Assembly: GCA_902611145.1 (NCBI GenBank)
Contig: CACLYO010000002.1
Coordinates: 85,926-149,925 of the forward strand
Source: an uncultured Pelagibacteraceae bacterium
GTDB lineage: Bacteria > Pseudomonadota > Alphaproteobacteria > Pelagibacterales > Pelagibacteraceae
Length of the DNA stretch: 64,000 nt
Reading direction: 5' to 3'
Under the pieces are notes generated by a model. It searched no databases and was not told where the DNA came from. It saw only the letters and a program-made list of their open reading frames with translations. Positions 51,715 through 63,753 of this stretch are shown here, piece after piece. The translations under genes were made by a program, and so were the position numbers. The first letter of the stretch is position 1. Each line of letters starts with the position of its first letter.

Positions 51715-52964
51715 TGAAACAGTATTTTAATTTATTAGGGAAAAAATCTAAAAAAGCTTTTTTAAACAAAATCAATACAAACACTAAAAACAAAGTATTG
51801 AATAATTTTGCTTCTCTAATTAATAAAAAAAGAAAATTAATTATACTTCAAAATAAAAAGGATATTAAAAATGCTTCCAAAAAAAAACTAAAAGAAAATT
51901 TAATCAACAGATTAATGCTTGATTCAAAAAAAATAGATCAAATCATAAATTCAATAAAAACTATTTCAAAATTTAAAGATCCAACAAATATTTCTTTAAG
52001 TGAATGGATGAGACCTAATGGTTTAAAAATAAAAAAAGTTACAATACCAATTGGTATAATTGGAGTTATTTATGAAAGTAGACCTAATGTAACCTCTGAT
52101 GTATCTAGCCTTTGTTTTAAATCTGGTAATTGTGTGATTTTACGAGGTGGATCAGAAGCTTATTTTACAAATAAAATATTAGTAAATTTGTTCAGAAAAT
52201 CTCTTAAGAAAAATAAAGTAGATGAAAATTATGTACAATTTATTGATACAAAAAACAGAAAAGCTGTTGATTTTATGCTTTCTAAAATGAATAAATATAT
52301 TGATATAATTATACCTAGAGGTGGAAAAAATTTAGTCAAAAAAGTACAAAAGCTTTCAAATGTACCTGTTATAGGACATTTGGAAGGAATTTGTCATACC
52401 TATGTAGATAAAGATGCAAATTTGAATATGGCAGTAAAAGTTTTAATAAATGCAAAATTACGAAATACGGCTATATGTGGAGCAACTGAAACAATTTTAT
52501 TACATAGAAAGATTATTAAAAAATTTGGTGAACCAATAATAAAATCTTTAGAAATTAATAACTGTAAAGTTTTTGCAGATAGAAAAATAAGAAAAATATA
52601 TAAGGGAAAATCAAAATTAGCTTCTAAAAAAGATTGGTCGACAGAATATCTTTCATCAAAAGTATCTATAAAAACAGTTAAAAACATTCAAGAAGCTATA
52701 AATCATATTAATAAATATGGCACCATGCACACGGATGCAATAATTACTAAAAATAAAAATAATGCGAAAATATTTTTAAATGACGTAAAAAGTTCTATAG
52801 CAATCCATAATGCATCAACACAGTTTGCAGATGGAGGAGAATTCGGGTTTGGTGGAGAAGTAGGAATTTCTACTAATAAAATGCCACCAAGAGGTCCTGT
52901 AGGATTAAATCAACTTGTATCATATAAATATAAAATAGTAGGAACTGGTCAAATAAGAAAATAA
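51714..52964 (+). CDS. proA: Glutamate-5-semialdehyde dehydrogenase (gamma-glutamyl phosphate reductase)
   Basis: A 416-residue NADPH-dependent reductase. IGVIYESRPNVTSDVSSLCFKSGNCVILRGGSEA binds the cofactor; the catalytic Cys is in RNTAICGATETIL, and FADGGEFGFGGEVGISTNKMPPRGPVGL near the end is strongly conserved. It reduces the product of ProB in the proline route. Translation is coupled to proB by one-base overlap (TAATG). Confidence 0.96.
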   Translation: MKQYFNLLGKKSKKAFLNKINTNTKNKVLNNFASLINKKRKLIILQNKKDIKNASKKKLKENLINRLMLDSKKIDQIINSIKTISKFKDPTNISLSEWMRPNGLKIKKVTIPIGIIGVIYESRPNVTSDVSSLCFKSGNCVILRGGSEAYFTNKILVNLFRKSLKKNKVDENYVQFIDTKNRKAVDFMLSKMNKYIDIIIPRGGKNLVKKVQKLSNVPVIGHLEGICHTYVDKDANLNMAVKVLINAKLRNTAICGATETILLHRKIIKKFGEPIIKSLEINNCKVFADRKIRKIYKGKSKLASKKDWSTEYLSSKVSIKTVKNIQEAINHINKYGTMHTDAIITKNKNNAKIFLNDVKSSIAIHNASTQFADGGEFGFGGEVGISTNKMPPRGPVGLNQLVSYKYKIVGTGQIRK

Positions 52965-52965
52965 A

Positions 52966-53493
52966 TTGAAAAAAATTGAAAAAAATAAAATTGGAATATT
53001 AGGGGGAACTTTTGATCCTGCCCATAAAGGTCATATAAAAATTTCTAAAGAAGCTAAAAAAAAATTTCAGTTAAACAAAATTTTTTGGGTAATCACAAAA
53101 AAAAATCCTTTTAAAAAAAAAAGTTTTTTTAGCTTAAAAGAAAGAATTAACCATGCAAAAAAAATAAATATTAATAATAAATTTATTAAAATTTATTATT
53201 TTGAAGATAAAATTAAATCAAACAAAACTATTGATTTAATGAAATTTTTAAAAAATCGTTATAAAAAATCTGAATTTTTTTTTATAATGGGAGCTGACAA
53301 TTTAATTAATTTTCATAAATGGGAAAAATGGAATAAAATTGCTGAAATTTCTAAAATCTTAGTATTTAATAGATTAAATTATAAGTCTAAATCTTTAAAA
53401 TCTATTTCTTTTAAAAAATTAAATAAAAAAAGGTTGCAATTTATTAACATTAAAAAAGTTAATATTTCATCTTCTCAATTAAGGAAAATTTGA
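52966..53493 (+). CDS. nadD: Nicotinate-nucleotide adenylyltransferase
   Basis: A 175-residue nucleotidyltransferase of NAD synthesis. IGILGGTFDPAHKGHIKIS holds the H-x-G-H motif; KNPFKKKSFFSLKERI and FFIMGADNLINFHKWEKWNKI follow, and the ISSSQLR motif closes it. It is shorter than usual (about 200) by trimmed loops. The start is TTG, one base after the proA stop. Lys content is extreme even for this genome. Confidence 0.9.
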   Translation: MKKIEKNKIGILGGTFDPAHKGHIKISKEAKKKFQLNKIFWVITKKNPFKKKSFFSLKERINHAKKININNKFIKIYYFEDKIKSNKTIDLMKFLKNRYKKSEFFFIMGADNLINFHKWEKWNKIAEISKILVFNRLNYKSKSLKSISFKKLNKKRLQFINIKKVNISSSQLRKI

Positions 53494-53510
53494 TAATCTA
53501 AAATTAATTA

Positions 53511-53861
53511 ATGGATAAAATTTCTAATCTAAAAACAATAATCCTAAATACTCTAAATTCCAACAAGGCTTTAGATATTGTTAGTATTGATTTAACATGT
53601 AAAAGCTCAATTGCTGATTATATGATAGTTGCCAGTGGAACCTCATCTAGACATATTCAAGCATTATCCGAACAAGTTTTAGAAAAACTAAAATTAAATG
53701 GAATTATAAATTGCAAAATTGAAGGTAGCAATAGTAATGATTGGAAATTGATAGATGGTATAGATATTATTGTTCATATTTTTAATCCTGAAAAAAGAAA
53801 ATTTTACGAACTAGAAAAAATGTGGTCAGAATTAATTCCTAAGGAAAAAATTTTGATATGA
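53511..53861 (+). CDS. rsfS: Ribosomal silencing factor RsfS
   Basis: A 116-residue protein that binds L14 and blocks subunit joining in starvation. ALDIVSIDLTCKSSIADYMIVASGTSSRHIQALSEQV and GSNSNDWKLIDGIDIIVHIFNPEKRKFYELEKMW are family-defining. It follows nadD as in most bacteria. Its end overlaps ctpA by four bases, where other alphaproteobacteria have rlmH and an EnvC-type gene in between. Confidence 0.95.
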   Translation: MDKISNLKTIILNTLNSNKALDIVSIDLTCKSSIADYMIVASGTSSRHIQALSEQVLEKLKLNGIINCKIEGSNSNDWKLIDGIDIIVHIFNPEKRKFYELEKMWSELIPKEKILI

Positions 53862-55000
53862 AAAATATATACTCAATTTTTTTGATAATTCTTTTGTCAT
53901 TAAGTATTTCTAAATATGGATTTGCTGGAAATAATGATGACATTTATAAAAAAATTGATTTATTTAGTGAAGTATTAGATAAAATTAATAAAGAGTATGT
54001 TGAAGATGTTAACCAGAGTGAAATTATGGATGCCGCAATTAATGGTGTATTACAATCATTGGATCCGTATTCTGCTTACATGTCTCCAGAATCCTTTCAG
54101 GATATGCAAACTGAAACAAGTGGAGAATTTGGTGGACTAGGTATTGAAGTTAGTATGGAAGCTGGGGTAGTAAAGGTGATTTCCCCCATAGATGGATCGC
54201 CTGCTTATGAAGTTGGAGTTAAGCCTGGTGATTACATTGTAAAAATTAATGAAAATCAAGTTCAAGGCAAAACTTTATCAGAAGCTGTTGATCTTATGAG
54301 GGGCCCTGTTGGTTCAAGTATAGAAATAACAGTCAGAAGAAAAGGAGTTAAAAAAGCAATAGTTTTTAAAATAACTAGAGAAATAATAAAAATACAATCA
54401 GTTAAATCAAAAAAAATTAACAATAATATTGGGTATATAAGACTGACAGCTTTTAATGAAAACAGTAGTTCCCAAGTTAAGAAAAAAATAAATGAATTTA
54501 CAAAGGATAAAAAAATTAAAGGATATATTTTAGATCTAAGAAATAATCCTGGAGGACTTTTATCACAAGCAATTAAAATTTCAGATTTCTTTTTAACAAA
54601 CGGAGAAATAGTGTCCACGAAATCAAGAAAAGAATCAGAAAATAGAAGATGGTTTGCAAATAAAGGAGATATTATTAATGGTAAAGTTCTAATAGTATTA
54701 ATAAACTATGGATCAGCATCTGCTTCTGAAATAGTAGCTGGAGCACTTAAAGACAACAAAAGAGCTATTTTAGTAGGAGAAAATACCTATGGCAAAGGTT
54801 CTGTGCAATCAATAATACATTTAAAAAATAATGGTGCTATAAGACTAACAATTTCAAAATATTATCTACCTTCAGGAGAATCAATTTCAGAAGTTGGAAT
54901 TACACCAGACATAGAAATTGCTGAAGGTGATGATGAATTCAGAATAGATACAGAAAAAGATAATCAACTCAATTTTGCGGTTAAACTGCTAAATGGCTAA
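53858..55000 (+). CDS. ctpA: Carboxy-terminal processing protease (S41 family)
   Basis: A 380-residue periplasmic serine protease. A signal peptide (FLIILLSLSISKYGFA) is followed by an N-terminal helical part, a PDZ domain (about 90-170, GGLGIEVSMEAGVVKVISPIDGSPAYEVGVKPGD) and the catalytic domain with Ser in NYGSASASEIVAGAL and Lys in GENTYGKGSVQ. It trims C-termini of envelope proteins and in other bacteria controls peptidoglycan hydrolases. It is coupled to rsfS by ATGA. Confidence 0.95.
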   Translation: MKNIYSIFLIILLSLSISKYGFAGNNDDIYKKIDLFSEVLDKINKEYVEDVNQSEIMDAAINGVLQSLDPYSAYMSPESFQDMQTETSGEFGGLGIEVSMEAGVVKVISPIDGSPAYEVGVKPGDYIVKINENQVQGKTLSEAVDLMRGPVGSSIEITVRRKGVKKAIVFKITREIIKIQSVKSKKINNNIGYIRLTAFNENSSSQVKKKINEFTKDKKIKGYILDLRNNPGGLLSQAIKISDFFLTNGEIVSTKSRKESENRRWFANKGDIINGKVLIVLINYGSASASEIVAGALKDNKRAILVGENTYGKGSVQSIIHLKNNGAIRLTISKYYLPSGESISEVGITPDIEIAEGDDEFRIDTEKDNQLNFAVKLLNG

Positions 55001-55002
55001 TA

Positions 55003-55482
55003 ATGGAAGAACATTTTGAAAAACTACCTTTAAGAAATGGTGTAGGCGTTGTTATTTTAAATTCTCAAAATAAAGTTTTTGTTGCTAGAAGAATTGATAA
55101 CCCAAAAAATTTTTGGCAAATGCCACAAGGTGGAGTTGAAGATGGTGAAGATTATTATAAAGCTGCATTAAGAGAATTAAAAGAAGAAACAAACATTAAA
55201 AGTATATCTTTAATTAAGGAAATTGACGGTTTCATTTCTTATAACTTACCAAATAATTTATTGGGTATAATTTGGAAAGGAAAATATAAAGGTCAAAAAC
55301 AAAAATGGTTTATAATGAAATTTACAGGAAAAGATAATGAAATAAACATTAATACGAAAAAACCAGAATTTCTTGACTGGCGATGGGTCGATTTAGAAAC
55401 AATTACTGATACTGTTGTTGATTTTAAACTTAAAGTTTACGAAAAATTAATACTTGAGGTAAGAAAAGTTATAGCTAATTAG
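55003..55482 (+). CDS. rppH: RNA pyrophosphohydrolase RppH
   Basis: A 159-residue Nudix hydrolase removing pyrophosphate from 5' ends of mRNA to trigger decay. The Nudix box GGVEDGEDYYKAALRELKEETNI is complete; FWQMPQGGVEDGE before it and KGQKQKWFIMKFTGKDNEINI after it are typical of RppH/NudH. Two bases follow ctpA. The last eight bases overlap atpC head-on. Confidence 0.93.
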   Translation: MEEHFEKLPLRNGVGVVILNSQNKVFVARRIDNPKNFWQMPQGGVEDGEDYYKAALRELKEETNIKSISLIKEIDGFISYNLPNNLLGIIWKGKYKGQKQKWFIMKFTGKDNEININTKKPEFLDWRWVDLETITDTVVDFKLKVYEKLILEVRKVIAN

Positions 55483-55872
55483 AATTTATCGATTTTAATA
55501 CATCAATTTTTTGTGATATTAGAAATCTTCTTTGGTCTTCAATATTTTCATTTGACAATTCTTTTTCAGCATCTTGAATAGATTGATTCACATAATTTTT
55601 ATCTATTTTGTCTATGCTAAATATTGAGCTAGTTAATATTGATAAGGAGTTATCTTTAAATTCTAAAATACCATCTTCGACATAAAATTTTTCTTCTGCA
55701 CTTTTTGAAAAAATTTTAATGATTCCTGGTTTTAAAAAAGATATTATCGAAATATGATCTTTTAAAATTCCCATTTCTCCCTCAAAAGCTGGCACCACTA
55801 CTTCAATTACATCTTCTTTTGATAGAAAAGACTTTTCAGGATTCACTATTTCAACTTTAAATTCTTCACTCA

Positions 55873-55873
<1 letters not shown>
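55475..55873 (-). CDS. atpC: ATP synthase epsilon subunit
   Basis: A 132-residue subunit of the F1 central stalk. The beta-sandwich (VEIVNPEKSFLSKEDVIEVVVPAFEGEMGILKDHISIISFLKPG) is clear; the C-terminal helices that can inhibit the enzyme are present but short. It is the last gene of atpHAGDC, its ATG sharing one base with the atpD stop. Confidence 0.94.
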
Positions 55874-58166
<2,293 letters not shown>

Positions 58167-58173
58167 ATTTTTT

Positions 58174-59706
58174 TTAATTAAGATTTTTTTTAAATTCGTT
58201 GATTATTTCAACCAGCAGTTTTTCAGTATCTTCTTCAAGTTTTCCAGAACCAGAAATAGATTCAATAATTTCTGGTTTTTCAGATTTACATTTCTCAATT
58301 ATTTTTGACTCAAATTGAGCAATATCTTTAAGCTCAATATCATCCAAATAACCTCTTACTCCACAAAATACAGAAATAACTTGTTCTGCTACTGTCATTG
58401 GTGAAAATTGCTTTTGTTTTAAAAGTTCAGTTAGTTTTGATCCTCGGTTTAAAAGTTTTTGTGTAGATGCATCTAAATCTGAGCCAAACTGTGCAAATGC
58501 AGCCATTTCTCTATATTGAGCAAGTTCTAGTTTCATAGATCCAGAAACTTTTTTCATTGCTTTTGTTTGTGCTGCCGAACCTACTCTTGATACAGATAAA
58601 CCAACGTTAATTGCTGGTCTAATACCTTGATTAAATAAATTAGTCTCAAGAAATATTTGTCCATCTGTAATTGAAATAACATTTGTAGGTATATAAGCAG
58701 AAACATCTCCTGCTTGAGTTTCAATAATTGGTAATGCTGTTAAGGATCCACCACCATGTTCTTCACTTAACTTTGCAGCTCTTTCTAATAGTCTACTATG
58801 TAAATAAAATACATCACCAGGATACGCCTCTCTACCAGGAGGTCTTCTTAGCAATAAAGACATTTGTCTATAAGCTACTGCTTGTTTTGATAAATCATCA
58901 TATATAATTAAAGCGTGCATTCCGTTATCTCTAAAATATTCGCCCATTGCACATCCAGTATATGGAGCTAAAAATTGAAGTGGTGCCGCATCGGATGCTG
59001 TAGCAGCCACAATAGTTGTATAATCCATTGCCCCAGCTTCCTCTAATGTTTTTTGAATTTGTCTTACTGTTGATCTTTTTTGTCCTATCGCAACATAAAT
59101 ACAGTATAATTTTTGTTTTTCATCTCCTGATTCATTTATTTTTTTCTGATTAATAATTGTATCAACTGCAACTGCAGTTTTACCTGTTTGTCTATCGCCA
59201 ATAATTAGTTCTCTTTGTCCTCTTCCAATTGGAACTAAGCTATCAATTGCTTTGAGGCCAGACTGCATTGGTTCACTTACAGATTGCCTTGGGATTATTC
59301 CTGGGGCTTTAACTTCTACCCTGCTTTTTTTTGCTCCTTTTCCTAAAGCACCTTTGCCATCTATCGGATTTCCTAAACCATCAACTACTCTTCCTAATAA
59401 TTCTTTTCCTACTGGTGTATCAACAATAGCTCCAGTTCTTTTTACTGTATCACCTTCTTTAATAGCTCTATCATCGCCAAAAATTACAACACCAACATTT
59501 TCACTTTCAAGATTTAGCGCCATACCTTTTGAACCATCTGAAAATTCAACCATTTCTCCAGCTTGAACGTTGTCTAAACCATATACTCTAGCAATACCAT
59601 CTCCTACCGACAAAACTTGTCCAACTTCTGTTACCTCCGCTTTATCACCAAATTTTTTAATTTGTTCTTTTAGTATTTTTGTTACCTCTGAAGGATTAAT
59701 TTCCAT
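58174..59706 (-). CDS. atpA: ATP synthase alpha subunit
   Basis: The 510-residue non-catalytic nucleotide-binding subunit. The N-terminus ([19 protein letters not shown]) is standard, Walker A is [11 protein letters not shown], and [37 protein letters not shown] is the family signature. It lies between atpH (adjacent) and atpG (seven bases). Length and motifs are normal. Confidence 0.98.
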   Translation of the reverse strand: MEINPSEVTKILKEQIKKFGDKAEVTEVGQVLSVGDGIARVYGLDNVQAGEMVEFSDGSKGMALNLESENVGVVIFGDDRAIKEGDTVKRTGAIVDTPVGKELLGRVVDGLGNPIDGKGALGKGAKKSRVEVKAPGIIPRQSVSEPMQSGLKAIDSLVPIGRGQRELIIGDRQTGKTAVAVDTIINQKKINESGDEKQKLYCIYVAIGQKRSTVRQIQKTLEEAGAMDYTTIVAATASDAAPLQFLAPYTGCAMGEYFRDNGMHALIIYDDLSKQAVAYRQMSLLLRRPPGREAYPGDVFYLHSRLLERAAKLSEEHGGGSLTALPIIETQAGDVSAYIPTNVISITDGQIFLETNLFNQGIRPAINVGLSVSRVGSAAQTKAMKKVSGSMKLELAQYREMAAFAQFGSDLDASTQKLLNRGSKLTELLKQKQFSPMTVAEQVISVFCGVRGYLDDIELKDIAQFESKIIEKCKSEKPEIIESISGSGKLEEDTEKLLVEIINEFKKNLN

Positions 59707-60264
59707 TTATGCCTCTATCATTTTGTTCTCAATTTTTTTTAATTTATTTCTTATTGAAGTATCTATCATTATGCTACCAACTTGAATTATAAGTCCACCA
59801 ATTAAACTTGGATCATTTTTAAAATTTAATCTTATTTTAGAATCAAAAGATTTTATTAAATCTTCTTTAATTCTATTAATTTCATTCTCACTCATTTCTT
59901 TTGCTGCAACTAATTCAGCTTTTATTTCTCCTCTTTTTTTTGAACAAGTTTCAATAAAATCCTTTAGTATTTTTTCTACATAAAAAAATCTTCTTTTTGA
60001 TATTAAAAAACATAAAAATTTTGTTAGTAACTGATTAAGTTTAAATTGCTCTGAAATTTTAATTATTGTTTTTTGTTGATCTTCCTTAGTGTTAGTTGGA
60101 TTTTTTATAAAATAATTTAAATCTTTACTTTTTGAAATTAAATTGATTAATGCAAAAGACTGATCTTCAATTTCATTAGTTGAATTGCTTTCTTCTGCAA
60201 GTTCAAATAAAGCAAGTGAATATCTACTAACAGACGTGTCAGAAAAATTTTTATTTTTACTCAA
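59707..60264 (-). CDS. atpH: ATP synthase delta subunit
   Basis: A 185-residue peripheral stalk subunit joining F1 to the b subunits. The N-terminal helical domain (SVSRYSLALFELAEESNS) and the C-terminal LIGGLIIQVGSIMIDTSIRNKLKKI match the OSCP/delta family. First gene of the F1 operon; the F0 genes are not in the window, the usual split arrangement of alphaproteobacteria. Its stop touches the atpA start. Confidence 0.94.
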   Translation of the reverse strand: MSKNKNFSDTSVSRYSLALFELAEESNSTNEIEDQSFALINLISKSKDLNYFIKNPTNTKEDQQKTIIKISEQFKLNQLLTKFLCFLISKRRFFYVEKILKDFIETCSKKRGEIKAELVAAKEMSENEINRIKEDLIKSFDSKIRLNFKNDPSLIGGLIIQVGSIMIDTSIRNKLKKIENKMIEA

Positions 60265-60374
60265 TTTATTTCCCTTATTAGTATTTGAAGAACTTATAAA
60301 ATTTCAAATTTAATTAGCATATGACCCATACCTCTTCAAGCTCCACATTGTCATAAAAGTTTAATTTTTGCTGA
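60265..60374 (-). promoter_or_regulatory. Spacer presumed to hold the F1 operon promoter
   Basis: This 110-base spacer between priA and atpH must carry the start of the F1 transcript. An exact inverted repeat ATTTGAA (60283-60289) and TTCAAAT (60303-60309) is present. On the minus strand several weak -35/-10 pairs can be drawn, none convincing. Nothing else is seen. Confidence 0.3.
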
Positions 60375-62330
60375 TTAATTGAAGTTTATTGGATCAACAT
60401 CAACCGTCAGTTTTATTCCACTCGAAAATTTGAATTTTGAGATAATTTTTGCCAGGGACTTTTGGACATTAAGCGATTTTTTTCCCCTTATTAGTAGTCT
60501 CACCCTAAATTTTCTCTTTAATCTAAATATTGGAGCGTTAACTGGTCCTAAAATTTTGCCATCAATAAATTTTTCAATAAAATTTTTGAATTTAACTGAA
60601 TCTTTTTCAATTTTTTTTTCATCAGTTCCTGTAACTATAAGTGATATAAATCTTTGAAAGGGTGGAAGATTATTAGATCTTCTTAATTCAAGCTCTTTTT
60701 CTAAAAATATATCTGGATTGCTATTAGTAATATCACTTATCATATTTGTATTTAAGTTATAGGTTTGAAAATAAACTGTTGCTGGCTTTCCAGTTCTTCC
60801 AGCTCTTCCTGCAAGTTGATGGTATAATTGTAAATTTTTTTCTGTACCTCGCAAATCATGACCTTGGGAAGTTAAATCTATATCAACAACAATAATGCAA
60901 TTTAAATTGGGAAAATGAAAACCTTTAGATATAAGTTGTGTTCCAACTAAAATTTGAATTTCGTTATTAACAATTTTTTTTAATATATCTCTAGAACTTT
61001 TTTTGTTCATTGTGTCGCTAGAAAAAATTAATATTTTTTTTAAAGGAAAAATTTTTTTAACTTCATCATAAATTCTTTCGACTCCAGGCCCACAAAAAAT
61101 AAAATCACACATTTCATCTATTGAACATTTTTTAAAAAGTTGAGATTTGTATCCACAATAATGACATAACATAATTTTTTTATTTTTATGATAAACCAAA
61201 TTAATTGAACAATTAGGACAAGAAAAACTTTTTAAACATTTTTTACATAAAGCATGGGGTGAAAACCCTCTTCTATTTAAAAAAAAGAGAACTTGATCAT
61301 TCTTTTTAAGATGAGTATTTACTTTCTCTATAATTTCTTTTGAAATCCATGATTGAGATTCCAATTTAATTTTATTTAAATTTATTATTTCATATTTTGG
61401 CAATGAGGCATTTTTATATCTTTTATCAAGTTTAGAACTTGTGTATTTACCTTTTTTAATATTATGATAAGTTTCTATCGATGGAACAGCTGTCACTAAA
61501 TTAATTGGTATATTTTCAAATGATGCTCTTGATACAGCCATATCTCTAGCATTATAAATTATTCCTTCGTCTTGTTTATATGATTGATCATGTTCTTCAT
61601 CCACAATTATTAAACCCAAATTTTTAAAAGGTAAAAATAATGATGATCTTGCACCAATGACTACATTAATTTTTTTATTTACAACTCCGCTCCAAATAAT
61701 CTCTTTATTTTTTTTAGTTATCCCAGAATGCCAAATAGCAGCTTTAAACCCAAAAAAATCAATAAATTTTTTTTCAAACTGACTCGTTAAACCAATTTCA
61801 GGCAATAATATTAATCCTTGAAATCCATTTTTTAATATTTTTCTAAGTGCTTCGAAATAAACTATAGTTTTTCCTGATCCAGTGACTCCTTGAAGTACGT
61901 GAACTTTAAACTTTTGATTGGAAAAATTCATGTTTTTTAAATTTTCTTTTTGTTGCGAAGTTAATTTAAATTCCTGATTTTTAATTTTATAATTAAAGTG
62001 CTCATAATTTTTCTTTGGTAATTCCTCAATAGCTTTACTACTTAATAATAATAATTTTAATGCCATTCCTTTTGGAATCATGTTGTATTCTGAAAACCAA
62101 TTTAAAAACTTTATTAAATTTTTATTTAGACATGGAATATTAAATTTTTTAATTACCTTTTTAGTTACAAAATTCTTGTTTATATTCTTTTCAAATTCAT
62201 CCCAAACAACACCTGTAGCTTTTGATTTTCCAAAAGGTACTTCTACATAATCTCCCAGCTTTAATTTTATATTGGTATCATAAGTAAATGGATGGTTAAA
62301 AATATTTGGTAAAAGAATCGGTACTCTCAT
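60375..62330 (-). CDS. priA: Primosomal replication restart helicase PriA
   Basis: A 651-residue superfamily 2 helicase that reloads the replisome at stalled forks. After the DNA-binding N-terminal domain come Walker A VTGSGKTIVYFEAL, DEEH box VDEEHDQSY, the zinc-binding Cys pairs (CKKCLKSFSCPNC and CHYCGY) and the motif GTQLISKGFHFPNLNCIIVVD, then LAGRAGRTGKPATVYFQT. It is shorter than the Escherichia coli protein (about 730), which fits other SAR11-like proteins. Separate from lpdA by 22 bases. Confidence 0.95.
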   Translation of the reverse strand: MRVPILLPNIFNHPFTYDTNIKLKLGDYVEVPFGKSKATGVVWDEFEKNINKNFVTKKVIKKFNIPCLNKNLIKFLNWFSEYNMIPKGMALKLLLLSSKAIEELPKKNYEHFNYKIKNQEFKLTSQQKENLKNMNFSNQKFKVHVLQGVTGSGKTIVYFEALRKILKNGFQGLILLPEIGLTSQFEKKFIDFFGFKAAIWHSGITKKNKEIIWSGVVNKKINVVIGARSSLFLPFKNLGLIIVDEEHDQSYKQDEGIIYNARDMAVSRASFENIPINLVTAVPSIETYHNIKKGKYTSSKLDKRYKNASLPKYEIINLNKIKLESQSWISKEIIEKVNTHLKKNDQVLFFLNRRGFSPHALCKKCLKSFSCPNCSINLVYHKNKKIMLCHYCGYKSQLFKKCSIDEMCDFIFCGPGVERIYDEVKKIFPLKKILIFSSDTMNKKSSRDILKKIVNNEIQILVGTQLISKGFHFPNLNCIIVVDIDLTSQGHDLRGTEKNLQLYHQLAGRAGRTGKPATVYFQTYNLNTNMISDITNSNPDIFLEKELELRRSNNLPPFQRFISLIVTGTDEKKIEKDSVKFKNFIEKFIDGKILGPVNAPIFRLKRKFRVRLLIRGKKSLNVQKSLAKIISKFKFSSGIKLTVDVDPINFN

Positions 62331-62352
62331 ATTTGTATATTATGAAAATAAT

Positions 62353-63753
62353 TTAAGAGTGTATTGCTCTTTTATCTATCGATAATGCAGCTTCTTTTAC
62401 TGCCTCAGAAAAAGTAGGATGTGCATGACAAGTCCTTGCTACATCTTCTGAACTTGCGCCAAATTCCATAGCCACAGCTACTTCCCCTATAATTTCACCA
62501 ACATGTGGGCCTATCATATGTACACCTAATATTTTGTCTGTTTTTTCATCAGCGAGAATTTTTACAAATCCTTCAGGTTCATTAATTGCCTTAGCTCTAG
62601 AATTTGCAATAAATGGGAATTTTCCTACTTTATATTTAATACCTAATGATTTTAGTTGTTCTTCTGTTTTTCCAACTGTAGCAACTTCTGGAGATGTGTA
62701 AATAACTCCTGGAATAACATCATAATTAACATGACCAGATTGGCCGGATATTAATTCGGCTACTGCAATTCCCTCTTCTTCTGCCTTATGCGCCAACATT
62801 GGTCCTGCAATTACATCGCCAATCGCATAAATATTTTTAATATTAGTTTCAAAATTTTGATTTACTTTAATTCTTTTTTTTTCATCTAATAAAACTCCAA
62901 CAGAATCTAACTTTAAATTCTTGGTATTTGGCTTTCTTCCTACTGAAATTAATACAACATCACATTCTAACTCTTTTTTCGTTCCATCTTTATCCATTAA
63001 TAAAACCTTAGCTGATGTTTTGTTATTTTTAATTGACTCTACTTTTGTTTGCATATGAAAAATAATTCCTTGCTTTGTTAAAATCTTCATAAATTCTTTA
63101 GATACCTCTTTATCCATACCCGGGGTAATATGATCCAAAAATTCAATAACATGTACTTCAGACCCTAGTCTAGACCACACTGAACCCATTTCTAATCCAA
63201 TATAACCACCACCTACAACAATCATTTTTTTTGGAACAGAATTAAGTGACAAAGCTCCCGTTGAAGATAAAATAATTTTCTCATCAAATTTTACATTTGG
63301 TAAAGAAACAGGCTCAGATCCTGTGCTAATAATAATTTTTTGAGCCTCTAAAATAGTTTCTTTATTTTTATCATCAATTATTGATATTTGATTAGGTGAT
63401 TTAAAACTTCCTGTACCTTTAAAATAAGTAACTTTATTTTTTTTAAATAAAAATTCTACACCTTTAGTCAAAACAGTAACTGCTTTGTCTTTATTTTTCA
63501 TCATCTTTTCTATATTAAGTTTTAGTTGCCCTGTTTCTATTCCAAGATTTGAAAAATTTTTTGCTTTATGAAAATTTTCAGAAAGATTTAATAAATTTTT
63601 TGATGGTATACAGCCAACATTTAAGCAAGTTCCCCCCAAAGATCCTCTGGACTCTACACATGCAGTTTTAAAGCCTAATTGGGCAAGTCTAATAGCACAA
63701 ACATATCCTCCAGGACCTCCTCCTATTACAACTACATTAAATTTTTCAGACAT
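62353..63753 (-). CDS. lpdA: Dihydrolipoamide dehydrogenase (E3)
   Basis: A 466-residue flavoprotein that reoxidises lipoamide. The FAD site VVVIGGGPGGYVCAIRLAQLG, redox pair in GGTCLNVGCIPSKNLL, NAD site MIVVGGGYIGLEMGSVW, second FAD site IYAIGDVIAGPMLAHKAEEEG and the C-terminal HAHPTFSEAVKEA with the active His are complete. It lies directly after sucB, so it likely serves the 2-oxoglutarate dehydrogenase complex and perhaps others. Confidence 0.97.
   Translation of the reverse strand: MSEKFNVVVIGGGPGGYVCAIRLAQLGFKTACVESRGSLGGTCLNVGCIPSKNLLNLSENFHKAKNFSNLGIETGQLKLNIEKMMKNKDKAVTVLTKGVEFLFKKNKVTYFKGTGSFKSPNQISIIDDKNKETILEAQKIIISTGSEPVSLPNVKFDEKIILSSTGALSLNSVPKKMIVVGGGYIGLEMGSVWSRLGSEVHVIEFLDHITPGMDKEVSKEFMKILTKQGIIFHMQTKVESIKNNKTSAKVLLMDKDGTKKELECDVVLISVGRKPNTKNLKLDSVGVLLDEKKRIKVNQNFETNIKNIYAIGDVIAGPMLAHKAEEEGIAVAELISGQSGHVNYDVIPGVIYTSPEVATVGKTEEQLKSLGIKYKVGKFPFIANSRAKAINEPEGFVKILADEKTDKILGVHMIGPHVGEIIGEVAVAMEFGASSEDVARTCHAHPTFSEAVKEAALSIDKRAIHS

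Noticed and set aside
54262-54618. 118-residue ORF opposite ctpA
   Set aside because: It is antisense to the PDZ and protease region of a clear S41 peptidase; no domain or start signal.
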